NCBI RefSeq assembly: GCF_031801495.1
Contig: NZ_JAOEGC010000002.1
Coordinates: forward strand, 930,001-994,000
Direction: 5' to 3'
Source of the DNA: Agrobacterium tumefaciens_K
GTDB taxonomy: Bacteria > Pseudomonadota > Alphaproteobacteria > Rhizobiales > Rhizobiaceae
Length of the DNA: 64,000 bases
The notes below the pieces were generated by a model that saw only the letters and a list, made by a program, of their open reading frames with translations, made no database searches and was not told the origin of the DNA. The translations under genes were made by a program, and so were the position numbers. This document shows, piece by piece, positions 60,078-64,000 of this stretch. Positions within the stretch are counted from its first letter, which is position 1. Every line of letters starts with the position of its first letter.

Positions 60078-62459
60078 TCAATAATTATTCGGCTTCCAGC
60101 CAATATCCATGTTGTTCCAGTCCTCATCGGCGGAACCGACGCTGATATCGCCGAGCGTACGGAACGCCAGTCGCGCATTGATGGACCAGTCGTTGGCCGA
60201 CTGCCGCGACGAGGAAATGGTGCCTTCATCCGAATAGCTGACCGTGAAGATCGTGCATTCGTCCTGGTAGAGGATGCCAACCCGGCGCTCTTCGGCAAAT
60301 TTGCCGTTGAGATCGTAGTTGATCGAACCGAACAGCGACCAGTTGTCGTTCATGCGCAACGTACCGGACGCCTGAACGATGTCGCGGTCTTCGGTGTAGC
60401 CGTACTTCGGCTGCGCCTTGACCTGCGTGTAGCTGACCTTGCCGGTTACGCGGCGGTCGGAATAGGCGATACCCGTCTCCGAGCGGTTGATCTCCAGATT
60501 GTCCTTGTCGAGACGCAGGCTCGACGAGAAGGACAGGCCGATCGGAGCATCGAACGCTGCCATGGCCACATAGTCCGAACGATCGGATTCCAGGCCCGAA
60601 TTAGCACCGGCATTGACCAGGTCATAAGAGGCGAAGGAATTTTCACCCGCGAGATGGAAGGACTGGCCGGCAATCGCCCGCACACCGTAACCGTTGTCGA
60701 AAGTACCGTTGTAGCGGACACCGAGGTTGGCCCGCGTACCGCCTTCGATCCGGTCATAACCGGAGAACTTGTCACGCTCGAACAGGTTGGTCGCGTCGAA
60801 CACGAAAGCCTGCGAGTCTTCGTTCGGGAAACGGCCGGCAAACGGCTCGTCCGGGCGCACGAAGATCTGCGCGATCGGTTCGATGACGTGGCTGCTGTTC
60901 TGGGCGGTGAAAAGCCAAGGGTAACGGACTTCAAGACCACCCGTAACCATTCCGCGCAGGGCCGCGTCGTCCTTCAGCATGCCTTCATAGGCATAGGACG
61001 TGCCGCCGGAAGTGAAGCTCGCAGCAGACATGTCGGACCACATGGCATCGCCGCGTGCCGCCAGAAGAGGCGTTACCTGCAGGCCGCTGTCAAACGTATA
61101 AGTCCGCTTCCACTCGGCTTCCGTGGTCAGGCGCGTATAGTCGCCCTCGAGGCCGTTGAAACGCGGATACCCGCCGAGTGCATACGCGTCCTGTTTCAGG
61201 CGGGTGATGCTAGTCAGGTTGGCTGTCAGGGACAGTTCGCCACCATAGACCGGATCAGGCACGAAATAACGATAGTCTACAACCGGATGAACGATTGCCT
61301 GCTTGCGCTCCTCGGACTCGGAATCATCCGTGTCCTGAACGTTGAAGTAGTAGGCGTTCGCGTCGAACTTGTTCCGCTCGCCAATGCCGGTCAGATAAAT
61401 CTGGTTGACCTGGACGTCGCTGTTGTAACCCTTCAGCTCGTAGGTGCGCGAAAAGTTATTGTCGGTCTGGACCATGGCGTCCCAGCCGAACGCCCAGCGA
61501 GGATTGATCGTGAAGTCGCCCTTGCTGGCGATCATGCCGCGTGTATCGTTCAGTGCATCGCTGGTTCCGGCCGTGAAAGTATCCGAATTCTGCTGGTCGA
61601 TGCCGGCCATGCGGACCGTATGATAACCGGTTTCGAAACGCTGGCGGATTTCGGCCTGAAGAAGAAGACCCTGCGTCGTGTAATAGGTGGGCGTAACTGT
61701 CACATCCGCCGTGTCGGAAAGGACGTGGAAATAAGGTACGCCGATACCGAAACCAAGATTGTCCGTGACGCTCATCTGCGGAAACAGGAAGCCCGATTTC
61801 CGCTTCACCGTATTATCCGGAACCGTGAGGAAAGGCAGATAACCGATCGGCTGGCCGAACAGTTCGAAGCGGGCTTTCTCCAGACGCACCGTATGGGTCT
61901 TGCCGTCCTGAATGACCCGCTCTGCCTTGACCTGCCAGAGCGGCGCCTTGTCCGGTCGCTGTGCGCAGGGCAGACAGGCCGTATAGACGCCGTTGTTGAG
62001 GATCATCACGTCGCTGTTGACGCGTTCGGCGCTTTCACCCGCAATGCGGGTGTTGTCCGTCGTTTCGACACGAAGGGCATTCACGAAGCCCTGTCCGAAG
62101 TCGTCGGTGACATCCATCTCGTCGGCATAGATCTTGTTGCCGGTAGGCTCGATCAGTTCGATGTTGCCACGTGCAATCACCCGGCCGGTCTGTTGGTTGT
62201 ATTCCACTTGCTGGGCCACCATGCGGTAACCCGAATAATGCATGCGAACCACACCCTTCGCGATAATGCGTTCCGCATCCCGGTTATAGGTCAGTTCATT
62301 CGCTGTAAGCAGGAGTTTCGAATCGTCTTGGCTTCCGGACGCAAGTACACCGTCCTGGCCGATAGCGACCTGACCCGATGCCAAATATGCGCACACAGCG
62401 GCACCTGTCAGAAGGGCCGTCCAAAGCCGCCTGATATTCCCGCGGTCATATACCGCCAC
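60078..62459 (-). CDS. lptD: LPS-assembly outer membrane protein LptD
   Basis: A 793-residue LptD, which with LptE inserts lipopolysaccharide into the outer leaflet. Residues 1-35 are a signal peptide. The OstA-like periplasmic jellyroll follows (LLLTANELTYNRDAERIIAKG and the IYADEMDV segment). The long beta barrel occupies about 210-793 with aromatic-alternating strands. Mature cysteines are Cys162, Cys165 (ACLPCAQ) and Cys735, which could form the disulfide joining jellyroll and barrel. The start is GTG, overlapping the lptG TAG by one base. Confidence 0.95.
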   Translation of the reverse strand: MAVYDRGNIRRLWTALLTGAAVCAYLASGQVAIGQDGVLASGSQDDSKLLLTANELTYNRDAERIIAKGVVRMHYSGYRMVAQQVEYNQQTGRVIARGNIELIEPTGNKIYADEMDVTDDFGQGFVNALRVETTDNTRIAGESAERVNSDVMILNNGVYTACLPCAQRPDKAPLWQVKAERVIQDGKTHTVRLEKARFELFGQPIGYLPFLTVPDNTVKRKSGFLFPQMSVTDNLGFGIGVPYFHVLSDTADVTVTPTYYTTQGLLLQAEIRQRFETGYHTVRMAGIDQQNSDTFTAGTSDALNDTRGMIASKGDFTINPRWAFGWDAMVQTDNNFSRTYELKGYNSDVQVNQIYLTGIGERNKFDANAYYFNVQDTDDSESEERKQAIVHPVVDYRYFVPDPVYGGELSLTANLTSITRLKQDAYALGGYPRFNGLEGDYTRLTTEAEWKRTYTFDSGLQVTPLLAARGDAMWSDMSAASFTSGGTSYAYEGMLKDDAALRGMVTGGLEVRYPWLFTAQNSSHVIEPIAQIFVRPDEPFAGRFPNEDSQAFVFDATNLFERDKFSGYDRIEGGTRANLGVRYNGTFDNGYGVRAIAGQSFHLAGENSFASYDLVNAGANSGLESDRSDYVAMAAFDAPIGLSFSSSLRLDKDNLEINRSETGIAYSDRRVTGKVSYTQVKAQPKYGYTEDRDIVQASGTLRMNDNWSLFGSINYDLNGKFAEERRVGILYQDECTIFTVSYSDEGTISSSRQSANDWSINARLAFRTLGDISVGSADEDWNNMDIGWKPNNY

Positions 62460-63547
62460 TAGCCGTCCTCCTGATGAAGCAAGATTGTTGCACCCAGCGC
62501 CAACGCGACGGTAACTGGAACCCAGACCGCAACGAAGGGAGGGACAACGCCACTGCTCCCGAACGCTCTTACGAGCACGGTTACTACATAAAGCACGAAG
62601 CCGGAAACGATTCCACCCAGAATCACGGAGCGCGATTGGGCGAAGCGGCTGAACTTTAGTGAAACGGTCGCGGCGATCAAGGTCATCGCGACCAGAAGAA
62701 GAGGCGTCGACAGCAGAAAATGATACTGCGTCTCGAGCGCCTTTGAAGAAAGTCCGAAAGACCTGGCAATCTCGATCTTGCGAGAAAGATCAAAGAAAGC
62801 AACGGTTTCCGCCTGCGTCATGCGCTCCTGGACGAATTCCTGTCTCAGATTGGTACTGATGCGGGTGCTCTCTTGCCGAACCGGCACATGACCCGGACGA
62901 GTTTCCGTAACGCCGTTAAGAAGCCAGTAACCATCTTCCAACTTAGCCGACTTTGCATCCTGTCGGGAAATGATGTTCCCACCCTTGTCGAGGTGGACCA
63001 GAACCACGTCGAGAAGCAGCGTTCCGTTGTCCTCGAAACTCTTCGCGCCGATGATCGTGTCCTGTCCGCCGCTCGACTGGCGAATCCATGGAATGATGTC
63101 CTGCTGGCGTCCGCCATTTGCCTCGTTGCGCCAGCCGGCTTCCATCGAAAGCGACTGGTTCTGGCCCCATGCAGCGATGGGATTGAGAATGGTAACGGAC
63201 ATCACGCCGATCAGCACTGAGCCCAGAACGAAAGGCAGGATGAATTGCCACGCCGAAATGCCAGCCGCTCGCGTAACAACCAGTTCATAGCGACGATTGA
63301 GCGAGATGAGGGTGGTCATACCCACGAAGAGCGCGATGAACGGAACCGTCTGCTGAAGGATCAGCGGCAGGCGCAGCGCTGTAAGACCCAGCGCTGCCGG
63401 AACGGAATATCCGGGCAGGTTGGACATGCGTCGCGCCGTCTCACTGAAGTCGGCAAGATAGATGATGGCCGAAACGCCGAGTACGAACCATACGGCCGTC
63501 ATCAGGTAGCGTTTCAGGAAATAGCGGGCGAGGGTGTTGAAAATCAT
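62459..63547 (-). CDS. lptG: LPS export permease LptG
   Basis: A 362-residue inner-membrane permease that, with LptF and LptB, extracts LPS and hands it to LptC. Six helices occur in two groups of three (about 13-110 and 270-362), with a periplasmic beta-jellyroll between (about 125-260). RRYELVVTRAAGISAWQFILPF is the coupling region typical of LptF/G. The ATG at 63547 overlaps the lptF stop as ATGA; a longer frame to 63760 runs inside lptF. Confidence 0.95.
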   Translation of the reverse strand: MIFNTLARYFLKRYLMTAVWFVLGVSAIIYLADFSETARRMSNLPGYSVPAALGLTALRLPLILQQTVPFIALFVGMTTLISLNRRYELVVTRAAGISAWQFILPFVLGSVLIGVMSVTILNPIAAWGQNQSLSMEAGWRNEANGGRQQDIIPWIRQSSGGQDTIIGAKSFEDNGTLLLDVVLVHLDKGGNIISRQDAKSAKLEDGYWLLNGVTETRPGHVPVRQESTRISTNLRQEFVQERMTQAETVAFFDLSRKIEIARSFGLSSKALETQYHFLLSTPLLLVAMTLIAATVSLKFSRFAQSRSVILGGIVSGFVLYVVTVLVRAFGSSGVVPPFVAVWVPVTVALALGATILLHQEDG

Positions 63548-64000
63548 GCGTTGCCGCTCCCGGGACGACGCGCCATCGTATTCGAGAATAGACGGCGAAG
63601 GCGGTTTGCCGCATCCGCAATGAACTTTGGCGTTCTGGGTTTGCGGCCGGTGATCAGCACGAAGGCAGCAGCAGCGCCGCTGAGGCCCGGAACGGCATAG
63701 ACCAAAGGAATGAACGCGGCACTCTGCTTGACCTGGTTCGTCACGTAGAACCCGGCCCAACGCAATATGAAAGCCGTAATCAATGCGGCGACCATCGGAT
63801 GCAGGCGCGCTTCGCGGTGCGAGCGGGCATCGGCCGCGATCACAAGCGAGATAAGCGCGAAGGAGAATGCGAACATCCAGTCTGACAGACGCTTGTGAAG
63901 CTCGCTACGGAAGTTCTCCGGCGAGCGCTGGTAGCTCGAATTGTTCTCGTCTGGCGAAAGAAGGAAACCAAGGCTCGCATCGCCGGGCGAAAGCGACTGC
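63544..64000 (-). CDS. lptF: LPS export permease LptF, C-terminal part (partial)
   Basis: The last 151 codons of LptF, running off the right edge. The visible part begins in the periplasmic domain (SLSPGDASLGFLLSP, then ENFRSELHKRLSDWMF), followed by the last helices (about 60 residues from the end: VAALITAFILRWAGFYV) and a basic tail. ELHKRLSDW is typical of LptF proteins. It overlaps lptG by four bases. The start lies outside the window. Confidence 0.9.
   Translation of the reverse strand, partial: QSLSPGDASLGFLLSPDENNSSYQRSPENFRSELHKRLSDWMFAFSFALISLVIAADARSHREARLHPMVAALITAFILRWAGFYVTNQVKQSAAFIPLVYAVPGLSGAAAAFVLITGRKPRTPKFIADAANRLRRLFSNTMARRPGSGNA

Noticed and set aside
60006..62462. An open plus-strand frame of 818 codons opposite lptD
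   Set aside because: It mirrors the codon pattern of lptD, has no ribosome site or recognisable domain, and such antisense frames are usual in GC-rich genomes.
1..64000. tRNA, rRNA, IS elements, prophage or CRISPR array
   Set aside because: No cloverleaf, transposase, phage genes or spaced direct repeats were found on reading through both strands.

Overview
The window is a dense, GC-rich chromosomal stretch of an alphaproteobacterium, most likely Rhizobiaceae (Agrobacterium/Rhizobium clade). The reasons are protein-level: a rhizobial-type PssA followed by Psd, a Hyphomicrobiales-type fatty acid cluster (fabD-fabG-acpP, fabF-mltG-yicC-gmk), rpsF-rpsR-DUF2232-rplI with dnaB/alr/radA/cvpA/purF nearby, a single-domain response regulator of the rhizobial FATGUY type, GGAAC-N16-CGTT (EcfG-type) promoter patterns, and a short GTCATCC-type intergenic repeat. 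No tRNA, rRNA, IS, prophage or CRISPR was seen. It is core chromosome with a few accessory transport modules.

Layout. 1-2415: the end of era, a Crp/Fnr regulator, a lone receiver protein and recO. 2435-8038 (minus): an MFS carrier, a MOSC protein, an HD hydrolase and a 913-residue DUF2339 membrane protein. 8087-12789: a gene fusing a ring-cleavage-type VOC dioxygenase to an alpha/beta hydrolase, divergent from an NMT1-type ABC importer, with a perfect 12-bp inverted repeat between them. 12854-18055 (minus): mscS, a tyrosine-phosphatase-like protein, a YfbR-like HD protein and ygfZ in a tightly overlapping run, then small secreted or unknown proteins and a Nudix hydrolase. 18246-19007: an SRAP (YedK/HMCES) protein. 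19069-20362: a PleD-like diguanylate cyclase broken by a frameshift. 20777-24703: a 43-residue small gene, pssA, psd and an Atm1-type exporter. 24813-28479: a LysM protein, a LOG-family protein and rarD. 28670-31045: a proline iminopeptidase after three tandem GFA-family paralogues. 31117-38623 (minus): cysS, an SDR, purF, cvpA, radA and alr. 38709-40660: an AraC regulator with azlCD. 40729-42225: dnaB. 42539-45775: a MarR/MFS/HlyD multidrug efflux operon. 45876-48332 (minus): rplI, DUF2232, rpsR and rpsF. 48623-49666: an aldo/keto reductase. 49878-56727 (plus): fatty acid synthesis, mltG, yicC and gmk. 56953-64000 (minus): ksgA, pdxA, a SurA-like protein, lptD, lptG and the 3' part of lptF, an outer-membrane assembly operon.

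How it works together. Most genes serve envelope building (fatty acid, phospholipid, LPS export, peptidoglycan) and translation/replication. The azlCD and emrAB-like modules flank dnaB and look like additions to a conserved backbone. No clearly new multi-gene system was found. The points most worth checking are the VOC-hydrolase fusion with its operator, the rpsF promoter bracketed by a perfect 10-bp inverted repeat, the frameshifted cyclase whose first receiver lacks its phospho-Asp, the tandem GFA trio, and the EcfG-like promoter in front of mscS.
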